Of a stretch of 46,217 nt of DNA, positions 19,232 to 28,490 are shown one piece after another. The notes beneath the pieces were generated by a model. The model did no database searches, was not told the DNA's origin, and saw only the letters and a program-made list of their open reading frames with translations. Made by a program: the position numbers and the translations under genes. Location: positions 1-46,217 of the forward strand of contig MLAK01000923.1 of NCBI GenBank assembly GCA_001839685.1, written 5' to 3'. Origin of the DNA: Tritrichomonas foetus. Taxonomy: Eukaryota; Parabasalia; Tritrichomonadida; Tritrichomonadidae. How positions within the stretch are numbered: position 1 is the stretch's first letter; each line of letters starts with the position of its first letter.

Positions 19232-20671
19232 ATGGATTTCTTTCTGATTTCAAAACTTGGAAATGACCTTAGCATCATCCAAAACCTTCAAAGACTAATG
19301 ATTTCAATTCTTTCATCCGATTCGCAAGTCGTGATATCCGAGCTAGTCACCGAGCTTTTCAATAGCTTTACAAAACTTGAGATTTCCAAACACTACTCCC
19401 TTTATGAAATAATCCTCCGCATTTTTGTTCATCTTTCAATTTGTTATAATTTTTGCGAAACCAAAGATGAAGAAGTCATTTCTCGAAGACACGAAATATA
19501 TTGCATGATTTTAAAGGAATTAATTTCAAAGCATTCATTGAAAAGTTCATTCCATCAATTCACATTATTTAACATTTTCAAATCCAACAAGCATTTATTA
19601 CTTTTCCTTGTTCAAGAGGAAATTGTGAGTATTTCATTTCTGATAACAAGATTTTCTAGAATGTCATCTCAATTCTTATCTCAATTTTCACCTCAGTTCA
19701 CATTAAATCTTTTTCTATTTTTTATTCCAGAAATCAAAAGATATGATCGAATATTTTATGAACAATTAAAGGAACAAATGAACTTAAATGAAGAAGATAT
19801 CAGACTGGCTTATCATATATCAAATGAAAATTTCCAAGATTCAACAATTGAAGAAAATCTCATTGAAATTCGAAGAAAGATTCATTCGGAAGATGAAATC
19901 GCCAAAATTATTCGATCAGATGATCTTGATCATTTCATAGATTTTTGTTCTACAATCAGTGATTTTGATCTTAATTCACAAATTAAATCATCATTTTTAG
20001 AAGATAATCCAGACATTAACAATGATGAGAAAGGTGGAATTAGTCTTATTGAATATTCGATGGCATTTGGTTCTATTAATATTTTTCGTTATTTGTTGTT
20101 AAAAGATGCTAAAATTACTATAAAATCATACAGCTATTGTATTATTGGAAATAATTATGAAATTGTTCATCTTTTAGAAGAAGAACCCCGTTTGCAGATG
20201 GATGATGAAGATGAAATGAATATGTTTGAGAAAAACCCGTTTGTTGGTTTTGGTGAGGAGGAGCTTGATGACGAAACTTATAATATGCTTGTAGATCAGC
20301 AATATTCTAGGTTTCATGAAGTAGTCTTTCATAAATCTATTGAATATTATCATCCCGAGTTTATTGAATATTATTCTCCTGAATTGGCTCCTTTATCAAT
20401 TTTGACGATCATAACCACATTTAATGAAACATCAAATATTGAAATTCTTTGTGAATTATTCCCCGGAAACAAAGAATTTACTCAATGTTCTGAAATTGAA
20501 GGTAGTTATAAGATAGCACCATGCGATATTACTACAACTCTTTTCCTTCCTACAGTTTTTTTCACCATTATGAATTTTGAACAAACTCCTATTTATTTTC
20601 TCTATTGTTTTTTCTTTCAACTAGCAAATATAAATATTAATATGACTGATGATATTATACTTTTCACCTAA
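19232..20671 (+). CDS. DUF3447/ankyrin-repeat protein
   Basis: The 479-residue protein has a helical N-terminal half and then a DUF3447-like ankyrin block: GGISLIEYSMAFGSINIFRY (about 269-288) followed by the SYSYCIIGNNYEIVHLLEE unit. This architecture belongs to a very large trichomonad family of unknown cellular role, presumed to act in protein-protein contacts. The final segment EQTPIYFLYCFFF...ININMTDDIILFT is itself a shortened ankyrin module that runs into a stop. Related modules continue after that stop for 1.2 kb, so the annotated C-terminus may not be the real or ancestral one. The start is the ATG at 19232; an upstream ATG at 19165 is out of frame. Confidence 0.75.
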   Translation: MDFFLISKLGNDLSIIQNLQRLMISILSSDSQVVISELVTELFNSFTKLEISKHYSLYEIILRIFVHLSICYNFCETKDEEVISRRHEIYCMILKELISKHSLKSSFHQFTLFNIFKSNKHLLLFLVQEEIVSISFLITRFSRMSSQFLSQFSPQFTLNLFLFFIPEIKRYDRIFYEQLKEQMNLNEEDIRLAYHISNENFQDSTIEENLIEIRRKIHSEDEIAKIIRSDDLDHFIDFCSTISDFDLNSQIKSSFLEDNPDINNDEKGGISLIEYSMAFGSINIFRYLLLKDAKITIKSYSYCIIGNNYEIVHLLEEEPRLQMDDEDEMNMFEKNPFVGFGEEELDDETYNMLVDQQYSRFHEVVFHKSIEYYHPEFIEYYSPELAPLSILTIITTFNETSNIEILCELFPGNKEFTQCSEIEGSYKIAPCDITTTLFLPTVFFTIMNFEQTPIYFLYCFFFQLANININMTDDIILFT

Positions 20672-20716
20672 TAATTTTTTTCTTTTTTTCAAAAGGGGTT
20701 TTTAATAGATTTTTAA

Positions 20717-21912
20717 GAAACACCACTTTTTGCAGCATGTCGTATGAATCATTATGACATTGTTGAACTTTTATTGAAACAACCAAATATTAATATTAAT
20801 TCCAAAAATAATATTTTTGAATTTCAATTCAAAGTTTATTTCTATTTTTCAAATGGAATTTGTGATAGGTTTTTAAGAAACACCACTTCAGATAGCATGT
20901 CGTTTTAATCATTATGAAATTGTTAAACTCTTATTGAAACAGTCAAATATTGATCTTAATTCAAAAGATAAAATTTTTATTTCCTATTAATTATTATATT
21001 CTATTTTTCAATCAGAATTTCCAATTGATTTTTAAAAGACACCACTTTATACAGCATGCAGTTTTCATCATTATGAAGTTGTTGAACTTTTATTGAAACA
21101 ACCAAATATTGATATTAATTCACAAAATTATATTTTTGGATTTCAATTCATCATTTATTTCTATTTTTCAAATGGAATTTGCGATAGTTTTTTAAGAAAC
21201 ACCACTTTTTAGCGTATGCTATAATGATATATGTTATGAAATAGTCGAGCTTCTATTGAAACAACCAAATATTGATATTAATTTGAAAAAAGATATTTTT
21301 ACATTCACATAATAATTAATATCGATTATTCAAATGGAATTTGTGATAGATTTTTATGAAACACCACTTTATCACGCATGCTGTAATGATGATAGTTATA
21401 AAATTACTGAACTTTTGTTGAAACAACCAAATATTGATATTAATTTGAAAAAAGATATTTTACTGTTTAAATTCATAGTAATTTTTGATTTTTCAAATGA
21501 TATTTTTGATAGGTTTTTATGAAACACCACTTTTTGCAGCATGTCGTTTGAATCATTATAACATTGTTGATCTTTTATTGGAGCAACCAAAAATTGATAT
21601 GAATTCGAAAAATAATATTTTTGAATTTCAATTTATAATTTATTTCTATTTTTCAAAAGGAATTTGTGATAGGTTTTTAAGAAACACCACTTCATGTAGC
21701 GTGCTATTATGGTTATTATGAAAGTGTTAACATTTTATTGAAACAACCAAATGTTGATATGAATTCGAAAAATAATATTTATCTTTTTCAATTTATAATT
21801 TATTTCTATTTTTCAAATGAAATTTGTAATAGGTTTTCAAGAAACACCAATTCAGGTGGCATCGAGTCAAGGTCATAACCTAATTGTTGACCTTTTCGCT
21901 CAAACCAAATAG
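20717..21912 (+). pseudogene. Array of eight ankyrin modules with 63-64-nt linkers, downstream of the DUF3447/ankyrin gene
   Basis: Modules start (codon of the E/K-T-P-L motif) at 20717, 20877, 21036, 21196, 21358, 21521, 21681 and 21841, so the period is 159-163 nt. Modules 1-7 have 32 or 33 sense codons with no stop or indel; a typical core is HYEIVELLLKQPNIDIN. The eighth diverges, reads ETPIQVASSQGHNLIVDLFA, then QTK and TAG at 21910-21912, and looks like an original C-terminus. Linkers are AT-rich, similar to each other and 63 or 64 nt long. Linkers after modules 1, 3, 5, 6 and 7 are open but enter the next module one nucleotide out of phase; those after 2 and 4 contain an early TAA. As plain DNA the array cannot be translated in one piece. 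A decayed and amplified unit is the simplest reading; see the findings for alternatives. Confidence 0.75.
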
Positions 21913-22051
21913 TGATATTAATTCGAAAAACTTAGTTTTTATTTCTTTATTGATTAACTTCCACTAAAAATGCCAGAGTATAATGCTTCCATAAATATAA
22001 TTTCATCAATACATGAGGTCTCGTATGCTGACGAGTAAAAGGATCTCAAAG

Positions 22052-22054
<3 letters not shown>

Positions 22055-22122
<68 letters not shown>
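22055..22122. repeat. Homopolymer tract of 68 T
   Basis: An uninterrupted T run lies about 140 bp past the last ankyrin module and is followed by CGTGCGTGTG. Its true length is uncertain, as assembly of such runs is unreliable. Confidence 0.9.
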
Positions 22123-22441
22123 CGTGCGTGTGTGGACAAATGATAGAGTCACAAGATGAATAGTATGAACAGAAAATTTCGAAAATTTTGATGAGAAGCT
22201 TACAACATCAGAAATAGACTAATCATCATAAATCCACAAAAACATCATAATCATGCATATTGTTATTTCCTGACTTTATTTATAATCGTAATATTGATAA
22301 TTTTGAAATCAATCTTCAGTTTCTTTGTAGCAGATCTACATAAAATCTTCAATATATGAAGTTACTGGATAAGAAGAAAATTCAAAAAAAGTTTATCTAA
22401 TTAAATGTTACAGTTCCTTTCGCAAAAATATTGGCATGTAG
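22123..22441. other. Intergenic
   Basis: AT-rich; nothing recognised. Confidence 0.5.
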
Positions 22442-22603
22442 TTAAACAATCAATTGTAAATCTGATTCATTCAAAAATTCCAATTTTCCGTTAATGATGT
22501 AGTTGAACAAATCAACAAAAATTGAGGAAATTCCACACTTCAAAAGGAGTGTGTTCATCTTGTGGTGAAACAAGGCATGTAAAAATATGAACATATGAGG
22601 AAA
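22442..22603 (-). other. Possible 3' end of a gene cut by the sequence gap
   Basis: The minus strand is open from the gap edge (22603) to a stop at 22442. The last about 35 residues (KCGISSIFVDLFNYIINGKL and on) look protein-like, but the upstream part is the tandem repeat. It may be the C-terminus of a gene whose body lies in the Ns, or a chance frame. Confidence 0.2.
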
Positions 22604-23395
22604 NNNNNNNNNNNNNNNNNNNNNNNNNNNNNNNNNNNNNNNNNNNNNNNNNNNNNNNNNNNNNNNNNNNNNNNNNNNNNNNNNNNNNNNNNNNNNNNNN
22701 NNNNNNNNNNNNNNNNNNNNNNNNNNNNNNNNNNNNNNNNNNNNNNNNNNNNNNNNNNNNNNNNNNNNNNNNNNNNNNNNNNNNNNNNNNNNNNNNNNNN
22801 NNNNNNNNNNNNNNNNNNNNNNNNNNNNNNNNNNNNNNNNNNNNNNNNNNNNNNNNNNNNNNNNNNNNNNNNNNNNNNNNNNNNNNNNNNNNNNNNNNNN
22901 NNNNNNNNNNNNNNNNNNNNNNNNNNNNNNNNNNNNNNNNNNNNNNNNNNNNNNNNNNNNNNNNNNNNNNNNNNNNNNNNNNNNNNNNNNNNNNNNNNNN
23001 NNNNNNNNNNNNNNNNNNNNNNNNNNNNNNNNNNNNNNNNNNNNNNNNNNNNNNNNNNNNNNNNNNNNNNNNNNNNNNNNNNNNNNNNNNNNNNNNNNNN
23101 NNNNNNNNNNNNNNNNNNNNNNNNNNNNNNNNNNNNNNNNNNNNNNNNNNNNNNNNNNNNNNNNNNNNNNNNNNNNNNNNNNNNNNNNNNNNNNNNNNNN
23201 NNNNNNNNNNNNNNNNNNNNNNNNNNNNNNNNNNNNNNNNNNNNNNNNNNNNNNNNNNNNNNNNNNNNNNNNNNNNNNNNNAAGGAGTGTGTTCATCTTG
23301 TGGTGAAACAAGGCATGTAAAAATATGAACATATGAGGAAAGTTTCACACTTCAACAGGAGTGTGTTCATCTTGTGGTAAAACACATTGCGTAAG
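22544..23395. repeat. ~74-bp tandem repeat containing a 678-N assembly gap
   Basis: The 60 bases at 22544-22603 and at 23282-23341 are identical and flank Ns at 22604-23281. A third, partial copy begins near 23342; the common AGGAGTGTG word recurs 74 bp later (23283, then 23357). On the minus strand the third copy encodes the last residues of the tetraspanin-like gene (LPQDEHTPVEV), so the repeat appears to have grown from that gene's 3' end. The real array length is unknown. Confidence 0.85.
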
Positions 23396-23968
23396 TGATG
23401 TGCAAATAGAAACAATTATAATAAGTGCAACTGAAGCACACTCTACTGATAAATTTACGGTAAATGGAGTTCTGCATTTCGTTTGGATGTAATTGTGAGC
23501 TGGAACAAGGCAATCGGCTGGCTCCAAGCATCTGTTTTCTAGTTTCCATTCTTCGAGTGGCGGGTAAGTCGTGTTCGAAAATAGGCCGAGAATTAGATAA
23601 AGTTCGTATTCGTTGCATTTGTCGGGGTTGATGTATCCGAAAAAAGCTGCAATTGACGCAACAATACCCAAACTGAATCCAGCAACAACAACTGTGATTA
23701 TATATGCGATGCGATATTCGAAAAAAGTTGAGCAACAGGCAAGCGAAATAATAATAATGCCGCAGATGAGAAATATATAACCGAAAGATACGGCCGCCAT
23801 AAGGCATCGTTCTGGGTTTGGCCCAAATAATATTTTATAGAATTGATTGTGAGCGCCGAGGAGATGGATGGTATTGAAAATTGGCGAAAAAGCGAAAACG
23901 AGGAGAAGAAAGACGAAAGAACCCATTCCAATGGTGTCTGCTATGTTCGCGATTAACTCATAATTCAT
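23345..23968 (-). CDS. Tetraspanin-like four-helix membrane protein
   Basis: The 207-residue protein has four hydrophobic segments: about 12-35, 58-80, 86-112 and 175-192. A short loop joins the first two, and a larger cysteine-bearing loop (about 113-172, with Cys at the NPDKC, NRC, ADC and TKC sites) sits between the third and fourth. This is tetraspanin topology, but the diagnostic CCG motif is missing, so the call is by architecture. Trichomonads have many divergent tetraspanins at the cell surface and in vesicles. The C-terminal tail is hydrophilic (QDEHTPVEV), and its DNA is the edge copy of the ~74-bp repeat. The start is the ATG at 23966-23968. Confidence 0.55.
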   Translation of the reverse strand: MNYELIANIADTIGMGSFVFLLLVFAFSPIFNTIHLLGAHNQFYKILFGPNPERCLMAAVSFGYIFLICGIIIISLACCSTFFEYRIAYIITVVVAGFSLGIVASIAAFFGYINPDKCNEYELYLILGLFSNTTYPPLEEWKLENRCLEPADCLVPAHNYIQTKCRTPFTVNLSVECASVALIIIVSICTSLTQCVLPQDEHTPVEV

Positions 23969-24938
23969 TTGGGAAATATAGACAAAATTAACAAATTTTT
24001 CAATGAATTCTTCCTTTTTATGCCAGAGCTTTGACCTTTTTTCACCTAAATATTGGGTGATTGATAGATTAGTGAAATTTTGAATTGAATTAACTTTTTC
24101 TAAAAATTTTGTTTCGATCGTTTGAATGAATATTAATCTAAAAACTTTTTCATTGGTGATATTTTGAAAAAGTTGAATGAGAAATGAAAAGATGAAACAC
24201 CAAATTCAAATAAGTCTGAAAAAATTGAATACAAAAGGCATCTTGAATCGTGAACATATTTCCTTGCCCTATGAATAGATATTTTATATCATTCTAACAT
24301 ATTTTTTCTTTTCAGTGATATAAAGAAAAAGTTACTCAGAAAGGGTGTGAATCTTTTGAAAAAAAGCATGTTAATACAATTTTGTATTAATTCTATTATC
24401 TATTTTGAATGAATAGAATTTTTCTGAACCTATTTTCCATAATCATGGCTATTTTCACGATCATGACATACTCACCATGGTGAAATAATGTAGGAAAAAG
24501 CTGTAAAAATAAAAAGACATCAAAGAGAATAAAATAATGATAGTCATTTTTTATGGAATTAATTGATAACCCAATGATAACAAATTTATTTTTTATTTTG
24601 TATGAATTGAATGTATGCATATCACCTCTAGAGGTGATTTTTTTGTGATTGTTAAATTTATTGATATAAAAGAACAACTTTATCGCTCCTGATATATTAG
24701 ATAGACAATTTTGTTTAGATTCAATCTATTACATTAGTGACATTCCTACAATTTTATCCAATAAATGGATATCTATTATGTATTTCTCATTTTTAAATAA
24801 ATATACAATATTTCGGGAAGTATATATATCATTATAAAAAAGCAAATATAAGTGTCATTTCTTTTTTAAGAACACCAAATTGAAAAGTGAAAAAAATCAA
24901 GGTTTCAACAAATGGTGATTGTGATAATATCATTTAAT
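23969..24938. other. Intergenic with several GGTGA dyads
   Basis: TCACC/GGTGA dyads lie at about 24041-24059, 24472-24483 and 24621-24638. AACTTTTT boxes (minus-strand AAAAAGTT) lie near 24083 and 24146, upstream of the tetraspanin-like gene. A 93-codon minus-strand frame (24396-24677) looks noncoding. Confidence 0.5.
24621..24638. repeat. Perfect 18-bp palindrome
   Basis: ATCACCTCTAGAGGTGAT has no loop and no mismatch. It sits in the tail-to-head gap between the Rab and tetraspanin-like genes. Confidence 0.9.
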
Positions 24939-25517
24939 TTAACAACAATGAGATTCATTCTTTGTATCTTGAAGTCGAACATTTTTACACTCAAATGATG
25001 TGAGATTATTAGCCAAATCTGCAACCATTTCGAATAATTCATCAATATTTTGACCATTTTCGGCACTTGTTTCGATGAAATTCTCAATTTTATTTGTTTG
25101 ACAAAACATCAGGCTTGTTTCATACTCGACTTCAACACTGTCATATAAATCTATTTTGTTTCCAACAATAATGATTTCTTTTTCATCATAGTTTGTTTCT
25201 TCTGATACGACTTCAATCCAATATTTTAATGAATCAAATGAATCTTGTGATGTAACATCATAAACAAGAACAACAACATCACAATTTCTCAAAAATGATT
25301 TAGTTACTGACTTGTATCTTTCTTGACCAACTGTATCAAAAATAACTATTGGTGTATCTTTTACAGTTATATGATATGCATCTGCACCAAATGTAGCTGA
25401 TATCTCATCATCAAATGATTCATTCAGATATCTGAAAATGATTGATGTTTTTCCTGTGTTTGTATCGCCAATGAATGAAACTTTAATTGGCTTTGGAGTA
25501 CTTTCAGAAATAGACAT
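24939..25517 (-). CDS. Rab-family small GTPase
   Basis: The 192-residue protein has all five G boxes: GDTNTGKTS (17-25), Thr42 of switch I in SATFGAD, DTVGQE (61-66), GNKIDL and ETSAENG. It ends in CC, the double-cysteine geranylgeranylation signal of Rabs. The P-loop second Gly is replaced (GDTNTGKT rather than GDSGVGKS), as in many trichomonad RabX proteins. FGAD in switch I departs from the usual IG(V/I)D-F. It should act as a membrane-traffic switch; the subfamily cannot be assigned. The TAA stop overlaps TAAA. The start is the ATG at 25515-25517. A dyad AATTCAC-AAG-GTGAATT lies about 50 bp upstream. Confidence 0.93.
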   Translation of the reverse strand: MSISESTPKPIKVSFIGDTNTGKTSIIFRYLNESFDDEISATFGADAYHITVKDTPIVIFDTVGQERYKSVTKSFLRNCDVVVLVYDVTSQDSFDSLKYWIEVVSEETNYDEKEIIIVGNKIDLYDSVEVEYETSLMFCQTNKIENFIETSAENGQNIDELFEMVADLANNLTSFECKNVRLQDTKNESHCC

Positions 25518-26531
25518 TTACTTTATTTGACAAATAAAAAATCTCAAAAAATAGGTCCAAATTTTAGGAATTCACAAGGTGAATTGACAAAATATATCGA
25601 AAGTGGCATCATTACTTTGTTGTATTGCCTTTAAAATTAAGTTTGACAATGAAATTGATGAATGTTGGTAAATCCAATAATGCAGAGCAAAAGATGCACA
25701 ATCGATATCGATTCTCCGAAAAAAGTGATTTGATTTAGTTAGGAAAAATTGAAGCAATGCCTCCATTCAAATTTCTATGGCAAATTAACACAGAAGTACT
25801 TTCCAACTTGAAAATTAATAACACATCTTACAAACAAACCAAGTAAATGTTCTATTTCTTTATAAAGAAATTCATACCAGTGAAATATTATAAGATTTCA
25901 ACTTTACTATTTTGAATTCACTCCCTAATAGTTGCTTTATTCAATTTTCCCCTTCGATCTCTAATATAACCAATGAACTTGTTCGAAATCATATAATGAT
26001 TTTAAGTAAAGCAGAAAAAAAAGTTAAATTGTATAAATCGAAACTTTCCTAAATTGCGAGATGATATGCAAAAAGTAGAATAAAATCACATTTATATCAA
26101 TATAGCAAAAATTCTTTTAAAATCTTTGAATCTTTCAAAAGAGCATCTTTATAAAATAGAAAATATGATAAAAGAATTGAATTCAATTCGATTTACTCAT
26201 ATTACACTTTGAAAATTAATAGTTTTATCAATGATTAGTTGTGAATCAAAATCCCAAAATTCTGGGAATTTCAAAAAGGATTGAATCCTGATATTATATT
26301 TTCTACATACAACTGTATAGGTAATTTCTAATTTTGGATTATAATCCTAATTATCGTTCTAATTCTAATGTTTTCAAGCGATTTGATAATAAACATTTTT
26401 CCGTTGATGAATTGATGCTCAACTTTTTCAATCGACTCCAGAATTTTGAATGTGCTCAAAAAAATTCTTCGATTTAAATATGCCAATTTAACTTATTGAG
26501 AATATTCAAGAATTGGCATTTACCATTCTAC
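25518..26531. other. Head-to-head intergenic region
   Basis: Separates the divergent Rab and MCRS1-like genes. AACTTTTT lies near 26421, about 110 bp before the MCRS1-like ATG. A 64-codon minus-strand frame (25572-25766) looks spurious. Confidence 0.5.
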
Positions 26532-27596
26532 ATGACAGAAGCTGCTCCAGACCCACGCACGACAATCAAATGGTCTCAATCCGATGATGCTTTTGTTGTC
26601 TGGTTGCTTCTCTGTTGCCCATTTTCTGAGTTCCAAAGAACCATTCCAATGTTATCAAATAAACGTCCTGAAGCGATCGTTTCCCGCTTCCTCGAAATCA
26701 TCAACAATCCAGATCTTATTGCCAGAGTGAACAGTGAGTGCCGCAACGATATAATTGGCTACAAGCCAATCCCGTGGACTCGCCATGAAAATCTTTCGCT
26801 TATTCGACTCGTCCATAATAATCGAAAATGTAACCATTCGCAATTTCTTCTCAAATACCCAATGCTTTTCCACCCCTCGCGGACGGCCTCATCATTAAAC
26901 GCCACATTTGTCAGATTGAAATCGAAAGACCACAGCACAATTTCCGAACAGCACAACCAATTTAATGCATCAGTCGAAAAAATCAGAGATGAATGCCAGG
27001 GCTTGAATCTCCTGCCATTTCCAGGAATTTTCGATATCGGAAATTCATCAACAAATGACAATAAAAGCGACCAGTCAGCTTATCTTGAAAGTATAAATAA
27101 TGGAAGTGCTAATCCAGAAGACGAAGCCTATCGTAATACCATAAAAGGTGAAATTGAGAAACTTTTGGCCTTTCCCACAAAAGAAAAAGATGATGAACCA
27201 CAGCCAGACTTTTCCATCGAAACAATGCGAGCAAAAGCCTATGAAAAAATGAACAAGAGATCGTTTGCTGCACTCGTGACTTCAGGAAGCGTAAAGTTGG
27301 TTGAAAAGTGTCGAACGGTGTTTGGAAGGGCTTCTCCAAAATGCACACCTGATGTTGATTTAGCTGAATTTAATCTACAGAGCATATCAAGAATACATTG
27401 CGCAATATCAATTGCAACAGATTTATCATTTTACGCTGAATGCATTGGAAGCACAGTCATCGTAAATGGAGTTTCATTCAGCAAGGGCAAGTTTATAAAG
27501 CTCAATGATGGAGACATGATTGATATTGGCGGAGCACCATTTGTGTTTTTCGAGAATCGTGAATTGATGAACAACCTCCGCAATACCCGTACTTAA
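26532..27596 (+). CDS. Microspherule protein 1 (MCRS1)-like protein with FHA domain
   Basis: From the ATG at 26532 the protein has 354 residues; the frame is open upstream but has no earlier ATG. The N-terminal MCRS_N region has two SANT-like halves: IKWSQSDDAFVVWLLLC (about 12-28), then PWTRHENLSLIRLV with FHPSRTASSLNATFVRLKSK (about 113-132). A C-terminal FHA domain (about 258-340) shows GRAS (265-268), SRIH (286-289) and NDGD-MIDIGGAPFVFF. Same order as in human MCRS1, a subunit of INO80 and NSL chromatin complexes also found at centrosomes and on spindle fibres. FHA domains bind phosphothreonine peptides, and the key R and S-R-x-H residues are kept. A nuclear chromatin role is inferred. 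Confidence 0.8.
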   Translation: MTEAAPDPRTTIKWSQSDDAFVVWLLLCCPFSEFQRTIPMLSNKRPEAIVSRFLEIINNPDLIARVNSECRNDIIGYKPIPWTRHENLSLIRLVHNNRKCNHSQFLLKYPMLFHPSRTASSLNATFVRLKSKDHSTISEQHNQFNASVEKIRDECQGLNLLPFPGIFDIGNSSTNDNKSDQSAYLESINNGSANPEDEAYRNTIKGEIEKLLAFPTKEKDDEPQPDFSIETMRAKAYEKMNKRSFAALVTSGSVKLVEKCRTVFGRASPKCTPDVDLAEFNLQSISRIHCAISIATDLSFYAECIGSTVIVNGVSFSKGKFIKLNDGDMIDIGGAPFVFFENRELMNNLRNTRT

Positions 27597-27797
27597 GTAA
27601 GCATTTGAAATATCGCCCAAAACATATGTTTTCATTATTGAATTTAAGAATATTTGAATCGAAAAAAAATGAAATAATTTTCACTATTTTTATATAAAGA
27701 AATAATATGACTTCATTTCCCTATCCTTGTTTTGTTTAAAGGTGAAAACCAGTTTTTTATGTTCCATAGTGTTTAAAACTCAGATATCATTCTAATC

Positions 27798-27888
27798 AAT
27801 CAATTTAATGTTCAACAATCAGTTTAATGTTCATCAATCAATTTAGTGCTCAACAATCAGTTTAATGTCCATCAATCAATTTAATGTT
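27798..27888. repeat. Five tandem copies of a 19-bp unit in an alternating pattern
   Basis: Units begin at 27798, 27817, 27836, 27855 and 27874 (consensus AATCARTTTAATGTTCAWC). Copies 1 and 3 end CAAC and carry A at the variable site; copies 2 and 4 end CATC and carry G. So the array grew as a 38-bp dimer. Confidence 0.85.
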
Positions 27889-28472
27889 TTTCCGTATTGG
27901 ACAAAAAGATGATGAAAAAGATTATCATTTTTCTGTTCATTGATACTAAGTGAGATTGTATTCAATCAACTATATGAAAGTAAACATGCATTTTTAAAAA
28001 TTTCATTCATAAAAAGAAATGTTCAATAATTTATTTTCTGCAGAATGAACGAATATTTGTGCCAAGAGATGAAAGGAAAGCTCTTGTTCATCTATTAATT
28101 CAATCTTTGATCGGGCTTTGGCAATACATATTTCTCTGAGATGATGTAATTTTGATTTATCAAGAAAAAGTGAGTTATCGTATCATACAAAATATTTTAC
28201 GTCATTCAAATGTACACAAGAAAGAAAGACAATTTTTTACAAATCTGATGAAAATTTCTGCGAAAAAATCTTTGATAGTATTTATCTCCAATAATGAAAA
28301 TATAATTATGCAAAATCTAAGCATAATAAGACGATTGAGGAGTGTTTCATATGTACTGTAATACTCACAAAGCTGCTTCATTTTGCCAAATCCCATTCAA
28401 ACATGCTCACATTTTTTTAACTTGCTATACAAAGTAATGAAAGTTTTTCATAGAAATACGAAATGGTTGACT

Positions 28473-28490
28473 AAAAAAGTTTAACTTTTT
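28473..28490 (+). promoter_or_regulatory. AAAAAGTTTAACTTTTT box upstream of the CDF gene
   Basis: A near-palindromic AAAAAGTTTAACTTTTT lies about 40-57 bp upstream of the ATG at 28530. The AAAAAGTT word recurs upstream of other genes here. Confidence 0.4.

Noticed and set aside
20813..21840. Canonical spliceosomal introns between ankyrin modules
   Set aside because: Linkers have no GT(ATGT) 5' end and none of the ACTAACACACAG-type 3' end known from trichomonads; AG near the 3' side is missing in linker 2.
22442..23348. Long open frames through the N gap
   Set aside because: They consist of translated Ns; only the short flanks hold sequence.
24396..24677. 93-codon minus-strand open frame
   Set aside because: Composition equals the flanking noncoding DNA, and it spans palindromes; no domain seen.
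26496..26531. Longer N-terminus for the MCRS1-like protein (open frame from 26496)
   Set aside because: The extension begins with TTG and contains no ATG; the first ATG is at 26532, right before the conserved region.
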